This document shows positions 7,156-15,980 of a stretch of DNA of 59,422 nt, piece after piece. The translations under genes and the position numbers were made by a program. This stretch comes from Clostridia bacterium (GTDB taxonomy: Bacteria > Bacillota > Clostridia > Peptostreptococcales > Anaerovoracaceae). The notes below the pieces were generated by a model. It did no database searches. It was not told where the DNA came from and was given only the letters and a program-made list of their open reading frames with translations. Where the stretch lies: assembly GCA_910575405.1 (NCBI GenBank), contig CAJTER010000030.1, forward strand, positions 1-59,422, written 5' to 3'. Positions within the stretch are counted from its first letter, which is position 1. Each line of letters opens with the position of its first letter.

Positions 7156-7668
7156 TTATTTGTTGCGCACTTCATAATCAAAGCCCTGCCGCACATTACA
7201 GTACACACAGGTGTCCTTTTCCTTCTGCTCCGGATCCAGACGCCGGATGGTGTAGGCCGGATTATCGTAAAACTGATTCGCGCAAACAGAGCAAAGGCAC
7301 AGAACCAGAGGCTGCCCTTCCTGCTTTTTCAGCCCGATGCTGGCAAGCAAAGCCTGGTTGATGGTCTTCATGGCGGCCTTATCCAGGGTGGTAATGTAAT
7401 GCTCCAGCCTCGCTTTATCAATGGTCCGCAGCTGCTCCAGCAAAACTATGGATTCCCGCTCCAGTTCCGGGATGCAGCCCAATGCAGCGTGGGTAGGCAG
7501 CTTGACCTTTTTTCGGGCAGTAATCGCGGCGACAATAATCGTAGAGCTATAGCGATTTCCCAGATCATTTTGAATCACAAGCACCGGCCTTCGGCCTCCC
7601 TGCTCGCTTCCTACAACCGGGTTTAAATCCGCACAGTAAATATCCCCGCGTAAAATCGTTCGTTTCAT
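7156..7668 (-). CDS. MazF/PemK-type endoribonuclease with Cys-rich C-terminal extension
   Basis: A 170-residue protein. Residues 1-~115 are a PemK/MazF toxin fold: RGDIYCADLNPVVGSEQGGR, RPVLVIQNDLGNRYSSTIIV, then KLPTHAAL and ESIVLLEQLRTIDKARL. MazF enzymes cut mRNA at short motifs. The last ~45 residues are an added segment with CLCSVCANQF and DTCVYC, two Cys pairs suited to bind zinc, ending EVRNK. The ATG at 7668 follows AAAGGAGGTTACG. No MazE antitoxin lies next to it, so it may act as a regulator or need a distant antitoxin. MazF genes with such tails recur in this class of ICE. Confidence 0.85.
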   Translation of the reverse strand: MKRTILRGDIYCADLNPVVGSEQGGRRPVLVIQNDLGNRYSSTIIVAAITARKKVKLPTHAALGCIPELERESIVLLEQLRTIDKARLEHYITTLDKAAMKTINQALLASIGLKKQEGQPLVLCLCSVCANQFYDNPAYTIRRLDPEQKEKDTCVYCNVRQGFDYEVRNK

Positions 7669-8192
7669 CGTAACCTCCTTTACACAGCTTCTGCTATGTA
7701 ACCATGCTGGCATTTGCCCTCGGCACCCCGCAGCATGATCGGGAAATCACCAGACGGCTGACCGCGAATCAGCTCCACGGGAATCGCACCCCTCCGGGGA
7801 TCTCCCGGAGCTGCCCGCACCTGCTGCAGCCCTTGAAGCAATCGACCCGGGCTGCAGCCTGCCCTCGGACAGGAGTATCATTATGCCCACTGCCTTTCCT
7901 GGCCATATGTCAGGTGCTGCCTGACACTGATAGCAGAAGGAATCGCTCCCCGCAAAAGGGCCTTCACACAGACCTATACTCTCACATAATTTGCAATCTG
8001 TTTGTCTGCCCTTCCGCGGCTCCTGGCGCATCTGCTAACACGGCTGGCGCTCATCACGCCGGCAATGGGAATGTGCCTGATGAATGGATATTCACTTGTC
8101 GAGGTGCAAGTCTGTCTCCTCATAAAGAAAACAGGTGTTGGGACTTTTTTATCCCTTCACCTGTTTCCACTTTTACGGCCCGGATTATAAGG
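7669..8192. other. Intergenic stretch without a supported gene
   Basis: About 520 bases between the MazF gene and the sigma-like gene. A minus-strand frame at 7747-8031 has Cys pairs (CKLC, CYQC) but no ribosome binding site and a low-complexity Arg/Ser/Ala tail, so it is not called. The only clear structure is a hairpin at 8129-8166, with outer arms AAACAGGTG/CACCTGTTT and inner arms GGGA/TCCC. It lies just past the end of the sigma-like gene and probably terminates it. Confidence 0.4.
8129..8166. terminator. Hairpin downstream of the sigma-like gene
   Basis: A nine-base perfect stem (AAACAGGTG/CACCTGTTT) with a second inner GGGA/TCCC stem around a T-rich loop. It lies 27 bases beyond the stop of the minus-strand gene at 8193. 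The run after the stem in that direction is weakly T-rich, so termination is likely but not certain. Confidence 0.5.
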
Positions 8193-8654
8193 CTACTTGT
8201 TTAATTTTTTCAAAAGATTTTTTCGAGCCGCTTTTAGAGACTGTGCGACTGCAGATTGACTGCAGCCCTCCAGCTTTGCAATCTCTGCTTCCGTCAGACC
8301 TTTATGGTGACAATAAAAAAACCGGCGCCGCTGTGGCTCCGGTAAACTTTCGATTGCCTGTTTGATTTCTGTCTTTCGCAGTGTTTCCAATACGATGTCC
8401 TCCACGTTTTCCGGAGGACGTAATGCTCGTTTGTGTAGGGTGATTTCGGAAAGCTGGGATTGCTCAATGTGCCGTTCACCCCAGCGCTTTAAATTACGTT
8501 CCTGTTTGATAAAGCGCTGCATTTCCTGAAATACTTCATGAGAAATTTCCACGTCGTGGAATACTGCCTGTCCATCTGTAAAGGATGCATAATATTTCAT
8601 CCCCTGGGCTGTAGGTTCGGTTCGTAATATGTAAGTGGCTTTTTGTTCTGCCAT
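8193..8654 (-). CDS. Sigma-70-like region 4 protein of the ICE
   Basis: A protein of 153 residues. The N-terminal half (to ~80) is of unknown fold with HDVEISHEVFQEMQRFIKQE. The C-terminal half is a sigma-70 region 4 helix-turn-helix: IKQAIESLPEPQRRRFFYCH, then GLTEAEIAKLEGCSQSAVAQ and SLKAARKNLLKKL. Region 2 (-10 binding) is missing, as in the small sigma-like regulators commonly carried by Tn916/Tn1549-type elements, where they are thought to control transfer genes. The ATG at 8654 follows TGGAGGAAC. It is transcribed alone on the minus strand. Confidence 0.8.
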   Translation of the reverse strand: MAEQKATYILRTEPTAQGMKYYASFTDGQAVFHDVEISHEVFQEMQRFIKQERNLKRWGERHIEQSQLSEITLHKRALRPPENVEDIVLETLRKTEIKQAIESLPEPQRRRFFYCHHKGLTEAEIAKLEGCSQSAVAQSLKAARKNLLKKLNK

Positions 8655-8836
8655 TTTATGTTCCTCCAATCAACTCTGAAATTGTTTCTCAAAATCAGAT
8701 TTGATTGGAGGGCTGCGGCAGAATGTCAGTATTTTTTGCTGTTGAAAGAATCGAGTTACAAAAAAATCTGTAAGATACATCTTGCCAGTCTGGCGATTTT
8801 GCTCATTCCGATAGGTATTTGCCAAAAAGGATACTG

Positions 8837-8874
8837 GTGTACTGGCCACCATAATTCCCAAGTGGTCAGTACAC
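8837..8874. repeat. 13-bp inverted repeat
   Basis: GTGTACTGGCCAC (8837-8849) and GTGGTCAGTACAC (8862-8874) pair over 13 bases with one wobble across a 12-base spacer. It lies about 180 bases upstream of the sigma-like gene and could be an operator or half of a composite structure with the next hairpin. Confidence 0.6.
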
Positions 8875-8878
8875 TAGA

Positions 8879-8922
8879 AAACCTCCAAACAGAGATATGA
8901 ACGTTTATCTGTTTGGAGGTTT
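8879..8922. terminator. 15-bp perfect hairpin
   Basis: AAACCTCCAAACAGA and TCTGTTTGGAGGTTT form a perfect 15-bp stem around a 14-base loop, starting four bases after the preceding inverted repeat. The stem contains CCTCC/GGAGG, so when transcribed it could also sequester a Shine-Dalgarno-like sequence. A terminator between the cargo and regulatory segments is the simplest reading. Confidence 0.5.
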
Positions 8923-9104
8923 GTGTAGGCTCTAGGAATTGGTCTGGATTTATACGGTTTAGCAGATTTCCTTTCTACATGGTGTTTTATACACTGCGAA
9001 AAAAGCTCTTCTTGTAGGGGTTAAGTCTGCTGTGTATTTTGTCTCTGAGTCGAAGGCTTCTGTTTATATTATAGCCTAATAATAGTTCAGCAACCCTCAA
9101 AGTT

Positions 9105-9262
9105 CTATGCCTCCACCAGCTCCTTCATAATGTCAACCAATCTGGAATACTGCTCGTAGGATTGACGAACTGCCCCTCTTTAGCTCTATCTCCACTCATG
9201 CTTTCTATATGGGATTTTAAAGAATCATAGATCTTCGTATAGTTCTCAACTACAGTTTTGTA
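9105..9262 (-). pseudogene. Degenerate remnant of a small ICE gene
   Basis: One frame reads YKTVVENYTKIYDSLKSHIE and SMSGDRAKEGQFV. After a one-base shift a second frame continues SYEQYSRLVDIMKELVEA to a stop. Together they look like one helical protein broken by a frameshift, and no start codon precedes it. The family is not recognised. The surrounding 8923-9306 holds nothing else that can be supported. Confidence 0.4.
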
Positions 9263-9306
9263 CTATAATATCATGCTATCATCATTCCAATGCCTTAACA
9301 TATAGC

Positions 9307-9873
9307 TCAAAACTTTTCTCGCCACATTGGTATTATCAGCATCAACCCACTACAGCCGATCGCTACTGTAATACATGCAGCTATATCCATAAGCTTTATG
9401 CTCAATACTATAGTCAATAGGCATTCTAAGCCCAAAATCGTTCGCGCTTTTATTTTGTAGACATTCTGCTCCGCATCATTAAGCGGCTTGTTTGCACTTT
9501 CAACTGGGGCTTTAAGCAAAATAACTAATGCAGATAGAACTAAAGTTGTCACCATTGCCAGTTTTGAAAAAGCTACATACTTTAAAAGCACCAATACACT
9601 TATAATTAATAATACTGACAGAATGTAGCATCTCACCGGAGTCTTTGCATGATAACCGCCTGCATATCTCCGTAATGGAATATACGCAAGTGAAAATAGC
9701 ACACTTTGCCATAGCATCCCACAGATTATACCAATCGCCAAGGATGTTATAATATTCACCAGAAAAAGGAATAACTGCTTTAGACCAAAGCAATATAATT
9801 CTTTTTCTGATTGCTCTATAATTCCATTACGGATTAGCATGGCCACTGAGTTCTCTATTAATGCGCCTTTCAT
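9307..9873 (-). CDS. agrB: AgrB-like autoinducer-processing membrane peptidase
   Basis: A 188-residue protein with five to six hydrophobic segments. The catalytic pair of the AgrB family is visible in RRYAGGYHAKTPVRCYILS: the His, then the Cys seven residues on, which is the spacing of H77/C84 in staphylococcal AgrB. AgrB cleaves the C-terminal tail of AgrD and closes the thiolactone ring. The ATG overlaps the agrD stop (ATGA), so the two are coupled, in the order agrD then agrB. It is the last gene of the minus-strand cargo island. Only dedicated AgrD processing is expected of it; the RiPP precursor has no AgrD-like tail. Confidence 0.92.
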   Translation of the reverse strand: MKGALIENSVAMLIRNGIIEQSEKELYCFGLKQLFLFLVNIITSLAIGIICGMLWQSVLFSLAYIPLRRYAGGYHAKTPVRCYILSVLLIISVLVLLKYVAFSKLAMVTTLVLSALVILLKAPVESANKPLNDAEQNVYKIKARTILGLECLLTIVLSIKLMDIAACITVAIGCSGLMLIIPMWREKF

Positions 9874-10013
9874 AGTTTACTCAGTCTCTTTGCACTATCA
9901 GGTACAGGTTCCTGATACACATGATGTGAGCATGTAGCATTTACATTCAAAGTTGCTGCAACTACTGCTAACATCGCTACAATATTTCCTAATCTGATCA
10001 TTAATTTTTTCAT
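9870..10013 (-). CDS. agrD: AgrD-like cyclic-lactone autoinducer precursor
   Basis: A 47-residue peptide precursor. An amphipathic N-terminal helix (MKKLMIRLGNIVAMLAVVAA) leads to the core NVNATCSHHVYQEP, and the charged tail VPDSAKRLSKL follows. Clostridial AgrD peptides share the MKKLMIRLGxxxA start, a single core Cys and the P-x-x-AKxLxK tail. The Cys probably forms a thiolactone with the residue four or five positions on, giving a ring such as CSHHV or CSHHVY. The start at 10013 has GGGAGGA upstream. A conserved promoter lies directly in front. Confidence 0.88.
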   Translation of the reverse strand: MKKLMIRLGNIVAMLAVVAATLNVNATCSHHVYQEPVPDSAKRLSKL

Positions 10014-10053
10014 TGTTTTTTCCTCCCTTATGTAAGATTTCTTTACTAGCTGC

Positions 10054-10124
10054 ATTGTAGCACCGTTCCTACCTAAAGAGAACGGGATTTGTAATAATTA
10101 CCCCCTTCTGTTGTCAAAAATACG
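10054..10124 (-). promoter_or_regulatory. Agr-responsive promoter of agrD-agrB
   Basis: On the minus strand there is a -10 TACAAT (10054-10059) followed by GC. Exactly 27 bases before it lies ATTATTACAAAT (10087-10098), and before that CGTATTTTTGACAA (10111-10124). The half-sites GACAA and TACAA are 22 bases apart, about two helical turns, as for direct-repeat sites of LytTR regulators. The same arrangement with identical spacing stands before the radical SAM gene at 18047-18117. The AgrA-like regulator encoded at 19487 is the likely activator. Confidence 0.8.
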
Positions 10125-10196
10125 AAGCTTCCAGCATTCTCAGCAAAAAGGCTTTTAAAAATTCATTTAAGTTCACCAAATTTTCTCCGCATGATA

Positions 10197-11972
10197 TCAA
10201 TCAGTATCAATTCGATTTTGCATTGAATAAAGTTGGTAATATGTACTTTTATTTCTGAGCAGCTCTTTATGAGTCCCCGTCTCTTCAACACTTCCATCCT
10301 TTAGTACAATAATTTTATTAGACTTTAAAACCATATGGTTAAATCTATGCATAATGAGTACTGTGATTTTACTTTTCGTTTCTTTATAAATAGAATGTAA
10401 TATAGCATTCTCTGAAATCAAATCTAATGCTGAATTAGGCTCATCAAAAATATATAGCTCTGCCTCTTTTATCATTGTTCTGGCAAGCGCTAATTTTTGC
10501 CATTGCCCAATTGAAAGCTGCCTTCCCTCATTAAATTGATAGCCTAAAGCTTGTTTTTTTTCACTTATGAGTTTTTCAAGCCCAACTCTACTTAGGAGTT
10601 CATCTATTTTTTGTGAATCATCACTATATCCTAAATTTCCATACCAAATATTCTCTGATATACTGCTTTCATATTTAATATAGTCTTGAAATAGTACTCC
10701 TACTTTTTGCCGATAATCGTCTTTATTAAGAAGCTTTAGATTTACATCATCAATATAGATTTCACCCTCATAATCATGATATATACCCATAATAACTTTC
10801 ATCAGGGTTGATTTCCCTGAGCCATTAAGGCCCATAACTACCACAAAATCTCCTTGATCCAATGTAAAACTGATATTTTTTAAAGTATATTCATTCTTGT
10901 TTTTATATTTGTAAGAAACATTCTCCAATCGGATGCTCCTAATTTCATCTGCCTTTTTTCCTGTTTCATTAATGTCTTCTTTCTCCAGTTCAAAAAATTC
11001 TTTAATTTGATCGATCATGGAACTGTTTTTATACAGGATGGACATTTGTGAAAAGATTGAAATCATACTCTGTTTTAGGCTATTAATAGAATTATTATAT
11101 AGAACAAACTGCCCAATTAATAAATTGCCTTGAAAGGTATGAACAATCAGCCCTAATGTCACAAAAAAATCAAGAACTGCTTCCGCGATACTCAAAATGC
11201 AATCTGTCCTTGTCCGTTTATTATATAACTTGATCAAACGCCAATTGCAATTTGTTTTTAAGTTCTCAAATTTTTTAGTAAGAAAATCAAACAGACAAAA
11301 CATTTTTATTTCTTTAAAGTATTCGGCATTTGTCATTAAAAAAGAAAAATAAGAAGCTTTTCTTTCCGGCTCAGTATTTTCTTTAACAACATCATATTCA
11401 AGCAAATTATATTTCTTTTCAAAACCGTATCTGATAATTGGCACGAAAATAACAATAAAAAAAATCAGTATACTATATCGAATAATAATCACCATATAAG
11501 AAGCCATACTTATCATAAGTGACAACAATGAAAAAAAAGTCCGGAGATTCCCAAGAATTCCTGTATTAGCATCATATTGTGTTCGATTAATCAAATCATA
11601 TGTTCTACTATTTTCAAATTCTTTGCTATCCAGTATTGATATTTTTTTTAAAATTTTTGTCTGAAAAAAAACATCGAATCTAATTTCATAATTGTTTAAT
11701 TTCAGACCTATTATCTTCAAGCATATTTCATTCACGATTTCGAACGCAGTCAATAAGACCAAAAGTACTACTACCTCCTGAAGGGGTCCTGTTTGCAATT
11801 GAACTTTATTAATCATTTCCTGCGTCAATAAAAGCGATATAATTGGTGCAATTCCATTTAAAATAGCTTCAAATATCATGCAGCATAAATATAATGTACT
11901 AAATTCGCATAATATCTTGATTGACCACACCAAGTTTGGAAAAACCCTTCTTCCCTTCTTTCTCTTGTTCAT
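10197..11972 (-). CDS. ABC exporter (permease-ATPase fusion)
   Basis: A 591-residue half-transporter. Residues ~20-310 hold about six membrane spans; the C-terminal ATPase has Walker A GLNGSGKST, signature LSIGQWQKL, Walker B LYIFDEPNSALD and the switch His in VLIMHRFNH. It has no C39 peptidase domain at the N-terminus, so it exports but does not cut leaders. It is placed at the end of the radical SAM/RiPP operon, directly before the agrD promoter. The most likely cargo is the modified peptide, though export of another operon product cannot be excluded. The low GC resembles that of the neighbouring cargo. The start has GAGGG upstream. Confidence 0.87.
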   Translation of the reverse strand: MNKRKKGRRVFPNLVWSIKILCEFSTLYLCCMIFEAILNGIAPIISLLLTQEMINKVQLQTGPLQEVVVLLVLLTAFEIVNEICLKIIGLKLNNYEIRFDVFFQTKILKKISILDSKEFENSRTYDLINRTQYDANTGILGNLRTFFSLLSLMISMASYMVIIIRYSILIFFIVIFVPIIRYGFEKKYNLLEYDVVKENTEPERKASYFSFLMTNAEYFKEIKMFCLFDFLTKKFENLKTNCNWRLIKLYNKRTRTDCILSIAEAVLDFFVTLGLIVHTFQGNLLIGQFVLYNNSINSLKQSMISIFSQMSILYKNSSMIDQIKEFFELEKEDINETGKKADEIRSIRLENVSYKYKNKNEYTLKNISFTLDQGDFVVVMGLNGSGKSTLMKVIMGIYHDYEGEIYIDDVNLKLLNKDDYRQKVGVLFQDYIKYESSISENIWYGNLGYSDDSQKIDELLSRVGLEKLISEKKQALGYQFNEGRQLSIGQWQKLALARTMIKEAELYIFDEPNSALDLISENAILHSIYKETKSKITVLIMHRFNHMVLKSNKIIVLKDGSVEETGTHKELLRNKSTYYQLYSMQNRIDTD

Positions 11973-12030
11973 AAAATACCCTCTTTACCCTGCGTTAATG
12001 AAGCTGTTCTAAAAGGATTAACAAATATTA

Positions 12031-13245
12031 TCATATACGAAGACCCATTTTATTATATCCAAGGTACTCAAACCGATATTTTATTTTGTACTCTGCCACA
12101 AAGCACACAGCTGCCATAAAAAGAACAAGACAGCAAATTGCTACAGTAACAACCCATGTGTAACGAGGTAAAACAAACCCGGCAATTAGATATGTCTCAT
12201 TGTTCATATATAAACCAAAAAATTCCAACATATTATATGGCAAAAATCCGGAGAAAAAATGAGTAATATTCGCAGGCTGAGGTGCCAGCATAAATGCCCA
12301 AAGAAATGCAACTACAGCGCCTGTCGAAACAATCTGTTCTAATATCGCTCCACAGAAGAGTACAATAGATGTCATCAGCAGTACAGCCAAAAATCCTATC
12401 GCTAAACTAATCAAAAACTGCTGAATGTAGCTGATATTCCAAGCTGAAAAGAAGTAAACTGCAGCGCTTTGTATTGGTAAGTTTCCTCCCTGCGGGCCAA
12501 GAACCACCAGCCTTGTAATGGTGAAAATAAGCATGGAGGCAAAATAAAGCAAGCTTCCAGCCAGCAGACCGGCTATTGCTCTTGCTCGGTATTGAACCCT
12601 CCCTCCCTTTTTTGTTGACAAACAAAGTTCCTTCATTTTTGTCTTTGGGCTTTGTGCAAAAATCGGCAAGACGACGATAGATACAAGGATAAGTACAAAA
12701 ACCGCTACTTGCTCCATATCAAGATTCAAGCTATACCACCCTTCCTTATAGCCCAGTTTAATCGGTTGTTTCATTTGATTTCCTCTGTTTGCAAGTACGC
12801 TTTTTTTGGCTGATTCGAGCTCAGTGCGCATATAGCCCGCATATTCTGCAGCCTGATTCACTACTCCCTTCGTTCTGTTTTGATAAAAAGACGTGATATC
12901 TTTCCTTTCAAGCTCTGTCACTTTTTTGTTATAATTTCTTGTAATTAGAAGTACCAGATTGCTATTGTATGCAAACAGACTTTTATCCTTTCGCTCTGCA
13001 ACATCCTGAATCGTCTGCTCATCCAAAAACATGCTATGTTTCTTAGATTCCCTCAGATTTTCTTGCGCTGTTATAAGGAGATTTCCATTTCCATCATAAA
13101 TGTTATAACTGGAAACCCAAGATATACTGGTATATATGGAATAACCTAATACAATTGCCATCAGTACGGCAAAGATATGCGGCTTCAGCACTTTTTTCAA
13201 CTCTATCCGTATTACATCCTTCAATTTCTCTCTCCCTAAATACAT
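12031..13245 (-). CDS. ABC-2 type permease subunit (bacteriocin immunity-type)
   Basis: A 404-residue membrane protein. One span near the N-terminus (KPHIFAVLMAIVLGYSIYTS), a ~150-residue extracytoplasmic loop, then five spans to the end. This is the layout of ABC-2 permeases in LanFEG/BcrAB-like transporters, which expel a peptide from the membrane of its producer. It overlaps the ATPase gene by 10 bases. A TTG after GGGAGAG at 13224 is an alternative start. With the permease at 14109 and the ATPase between them it forms an A-B-A' set. Confidence 0.8.
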   Translation of the reverse strand: MYLGREKLKDVIRIELKKVLKPHIFAVLMAIVLGYSIYTSISWVSSYNIYDGNGNLLITAQENLRESKKHSMFLDEQTIQDVAERKDKSLFAYNSNLVLLITRNYNKKVTELERKDITSFYQNRTKGVVNQAAEYAGYMRTELESAKKSVLANRGNQMKQPIKLGYKEGWYSLNLDMEQVAVFVLILVSIVVLPIFAQSPKTKMKELCLSTKKGGRVQYRARAIAGLLAGSLLYFASMLIFTITRLVVLGPQGGNLPIQSAAVYFFSAWNISYIQQFLISLAIGFLAVLLMTSIVLFCGAILEQIVSTGAVVAFLWAFMLAPQPANITHFFSGFLPYNMLEFFGLYMNNETYLIAGFVLPRYTWVVTVAICCLVLFMAAVCFVAEYKIKYRFEYLGYNKMGLRI

Positions 13246-14093
13246 TGATACATATAAAAGTCCTCTAATGTAGGCTCTAAAGCTTTATTTTCCGTTGTTC
13301 CAAATTCCTCTCCTGCATACCGGACTAACACATTTGACCCTTGTTGCTTTCTCCTGATGATCGTTCGTTCCCGGCTAAGTCTGGAAAAGGTCTCCTCATC
13401 AGCTATCGCCTCCCATACCTTTCCTGAAGCCGTTTTGGTCAGCGTTTCAATTTCATCAGCCTCTAGTATTTCGCCTTTCCTGATGATAATGACCCGATTT
13501 GAAATAGCCTCAATATCTGAGATAATATGGGTTGACAGGATAACGATCTTCTCCTTTGACATAGTGCTGATGATATTGGAAAATCGAATCCGTTCTTTTG
13601 GATCAAGACCCGCCGTAGGTTCGTCAAGAATGAGGAGCTTCGGCTCATTGATGATAGCCTGTCCGATGCCCAATCTCCTCTTCATTCCACCTGAGAAGCT
13701 TTTCACTTTTTTATCTGCAGCCTCTGTCAAATTGACAAGCTCCAAGATTTCCGGAATTTTTCTGTTCAGAAATTTTTTCTCCATACCCTTGAGTACACCC
13801 ATATACTCCAAAAAATCTCTGGCCGTAAAGCTGGGGAACACATTATAATCTTGTGGCATATATCCCAACATCGCCCGATACGCCTCGCCAAGAGCTGTGA
13901 TTGATGTTCCATCAAAAGTAATCATGCCTTTGTTCTGATAATCTACCGTAGCCAGTATCCTCATTAGTGTACTTTTTCCTGCCCCATTTTCCCCAAGAAG
14001 GCCATATATGCCTTCCGATACTGTCAAGCATATATCCTTTAAGGCTTCTTTTTTCCGATATGTTTTATATAAATTTTCTATCTTTAATTCCAT
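13236..14093 (-). CDS. ABC transporter ATP-binding protein
   Basis: A 285-residue ATPase of the CcmA/BcrA type. Walker A GLLGENGAGKST, Q-loop YMPQDYNVFPSF, signature FSGGMKRRLGIGQ, Walker B LLILDEPTAGLD and switch ILSTHIIS are all present. The C-terminal ~70 residues are the usual variable tail of drug or lantibiotic efflux ATPases. It should drive the two flanking permeases. Gene order and short spacings make it part of the radical SAM operon, where self-protection is the likely role. Confidence 0.9.
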   Translation of the reverse strand: MELKIENLYKTYRKKEALKDICLTVSEGIYGLLGENGAGKSTLMRILATVDYQNKGMITFDGTSITALGEAYRAMLGYMPQDYNVFPSFTARDFLEYMGVLKGMEKKFLNRKIPEILELVNLTEAADKKVKSFSGGMKRRLGIGQAIINEPKLLILDEPTAGLDPKERIRFSNIISTMSKEKIVILSTHIISDIEAISNRVIIIRKGEILEADEIETLTKTASGKVWEAIADEETFSRLSRERTIIRRKQQGSNVLVRYAGEEFGTTENKALEPTLEDFYMYQCI

Positions 14094-14108
14094 AGCTTCC
14101 TCCAGGTT

Positions 14109-15326
14109 TCAATTGATTCTGTATCGCCTGCAAAATAATTTTATTAACAAGATTGCAAGAATACTATAAGTTGCTCCAAGGATAGATGTCGCTGCAGTGT
14201 ATGAAACCATCCAATCTCCAGCAAAGTAGAACTCATCAAAATTCTCCGAAAAATGGGTTACAAAATAAAGCGGGTTTAGCACTAACTTTGATGCCTGGGT
14301 TGTATAAGTCATATATTTGAGAAAACAGACAAAGGACATTGCAGCCAGCACTGACAGATTCAGATGTCCTATCATTATAGAGATCATCATGGTTATGTTC
14401 GCTACTGCTAATGCAGTCAGCCATCCAATACAAAGCATGACCAGTATTCCCTCTCCAATGCTGAAGGAATAAACACAGGTAGGCCAGAAGAGCTGAATCG
14501 AATTATCCAGACCGGACAAAAATAAAATCAGTCCATTTATAACGGTTAACATGGCAGCATGGAAAAAATGTGCCATCGTAGCAAATAAGTTCCCTGCTAT
14601 CAGTTTTGCAGTTATATCCTTTTTTCTTCCATGTCTGGCAGCAAGAGAAAGCTCATCCAGCCCGCTGTTGCTGTCTTTGGAAAAGATACCGCTAAGGCAA
14701 AAGGCAATGGCGATAAAGAGAACCCAGTAGTACTGAATATAGCGATGAATGAAATTTTCTGTTCCATTGAGCGTAGTTGAAGCAACATGAAAAGGCACCT
14801 TCATATTCTGGATTTTTCCTCCAATTCGTTTTAGTTGTTCTCCCGTATACTGGAAACCTGTGCCAGCCCAATGCCGTTCATTATCGTTTTTTATGAGGTC
14901 CGATACCTTACTTTGATACCGCTGGTAAAAATCTGATTCTGTTGTGATCCAGTCTAAATCCAGATCATAATTGGTTGCTGCCGCTCCCTTTCTGGCGATA
15001 TTCAGAAAAGAATTAATGCTGTATTTATGGATATATCTACCCAGATCCTCCTGCATGACTTCTTTTTCCGCGCTTTCTGTATAAGACTGCTTCAGCTTAT
15101 CAAGATATTCCTGATTTAGTTTTCCAGTTAGGAACCGGCCTTCTTGCTGTACCGCTCGCACTCCTCGTATTCCATCAATTTCTTCACCGCTTCCGGTAAT
15201 TGCTTTTGCATAAGTAACGAAAAACAGAAAACTGAACAAAGCTGTCAGTATAAGCAGCGACAGAAGACTGGCAGCCGCAGCCCGTGTCCAAAGCTTTCGA
15301 AATTCATAGCGAACCAGCTTTATCAT
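14109..15326 (-). CDS. ABC-2 type permease subunit (second)
   Basis: A 405-residue membrane protein with the same layout as the permease at 12031: one N-terminal span (AAAASLLSLLILTALFSFLF), a long outside loop rich in charged residues, then five spans. The two permeases are similar in size and topology but not closely alike in sequence, as expected for a heterodimeric pore. It lies 15 bases upstream of the ATPase gene. The start at 15326 (MIKLVRYEFRKLW) begins with the typical basic cytoplasmic stretch of ABC-2 permeases and is preceded by AAAGGAG. Confidence 0.82.
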   Translation of the reverse strand: MIKLVRYEFRKLWTRAAAASLLSLLILTALFSFLFFVTYAKAITGSGEEIDGIRGVRAVQQEGRFLTGKLNQEYLDKLKQSYTESAEKEVMQEDLGRYIHKYSINSFLNIARKGAAATNYDLDLDWITTESDFYQRYQSKVSDLIKNDNERHWAGTGFQYTGEQLKRIGGKIQNMKVPFHVASTTLNGTENFIHRYIQYYWVLFIAIAFCLSGIFSKDSNSGLDELSLAARHGRKKDITAKLIAGNLFATMAHFFHAAMLTVINGLILFLSGLDNSIQLFWPTCVYSFSIGEGILVMLCIGWLTALAVANITMMISIMIGHLNLSVLAAMSFVCFLKYMTYTTQASKLVLNPLYFVTHFSENFDEFYFAGDWMVSYTAATSILGATYSILAILLIKLFCRRYRIN

Positions 15327-15358
15327 TTACAGACTCCTTTCCATAAAGCCATAACCTG

Positions 15359-15934
15359 CTACTCTTTATAGCTGGTTCCGTCATGGAGTACCTTCCAGGA
15401 ACCACTTTGATTCCTTACCACAATCAGATATTGATAGATGCCCTCTTCTTTGGTCTCATACTCGGCAACGAAAATATCCTTGTTTTCATAGTCTTTTGCC
15501 ACCCCTTTGTCATCATCTTCATAAAGCTTGTTCATTCTGGGATCATAACAGCCATGAATCGTACCGTTTAATTTGGTATTAACACCTTTATTTTCCAAAT
15601 AGGAAAAGATTGTTCCGAATATACGTTCCAACTCTTCGGTTGAGAATTCAGGTTGTGTCTCTATATAGCCCGGAATAGAGGAATCACTGGGCATACCTAC
15701 TACTGTTGCGCCATTTTCCACTTTGATTCCTTCCTTTGCCACGCGCCGCGCTTCTGCCAGTGCCTTATCCAATTCACTGTCCTGTTGATCCTCCGGAAGC
15801 TTTTCATATTCCTCCTGTGAGATCGTCTCCTTTTGCACAGAATCACCTTTTTGACATCCCATACTAAGAACCATAACAAGGACTATTAACATTAAAAATA
15901 TGATGCCCCTCATTAGTCTTTTCCGCAAATGCAT
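15359..15934 (-). CDS. Lipoprotein of the RiPP operon
   Basis: A 191-residue protein with a lipoprotein signal peptide: basic MHLRKRLMRG, a hydrophobic core, and lipobox LSMGC, which puts the lipidated Cys near position 27. The mature part is acidic at first (KETISQEEYEKLPEDQQDSE) and ends with WKVLHDGTSYKE, where a small alpha/beta domain is plausible. No family is recognised. It sits between the peptide precursor and the immunity-type transporter and starts eight bases after AGGAGG. Lipoproteins in this position often serve as immunity proteins (LanI-like) that catch the peptide at the membrane; this role is inferred from context only. Confidence 0.7.
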   Translation of the reverse strand: MHLRKRLMRGIIFLMLIVLVMVLSMGCQKGDSVQKETISQEEYEKLPEDQQDSELDKALAEARRVAKEGIKVENGATVVGMPSDSSIPGYIETQPEFSTEELERIFGTIFSYLENKGVNTKLNGTIHGCYDPRMNKLYEDDDKGVAKDYENKDIFVAEYETKEEGIYQYLIVVRNQSGSWKVLHDGTSYKE

Positions 15935-15980
15935 CTCTTCTTACCTCCTAAAAATATAACAATATATACACAAAGATGGC

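Noticed and set aside
7747-8031. Minus-strand frame with CKLC and CYQC pairs
   Set aside because: No ribosome binding site, a low-complexity tail and no match to a known zinc ribbon; reported only as part of the intergenic stretch.
8670-8861. 63-codon minus-strand frame upstream of the sigma-like gene
   Set aside because: No ribosome binding site, random composition and overlap with the inverted-repeat region.
9870-9873. Frameshift between agrD and agrB
   Set aside because: The four-base ATGA overlap is ordinary translational coupling, and both products are complete.
10197-11972. Exporter as a leader-cutting PCAT (C39) transporter for the RiPP
   Set aside because: The N-terminus begins directly with membrane spans and has no C39 catalytic Cys/His region, so it cannot be the leader peptidase.
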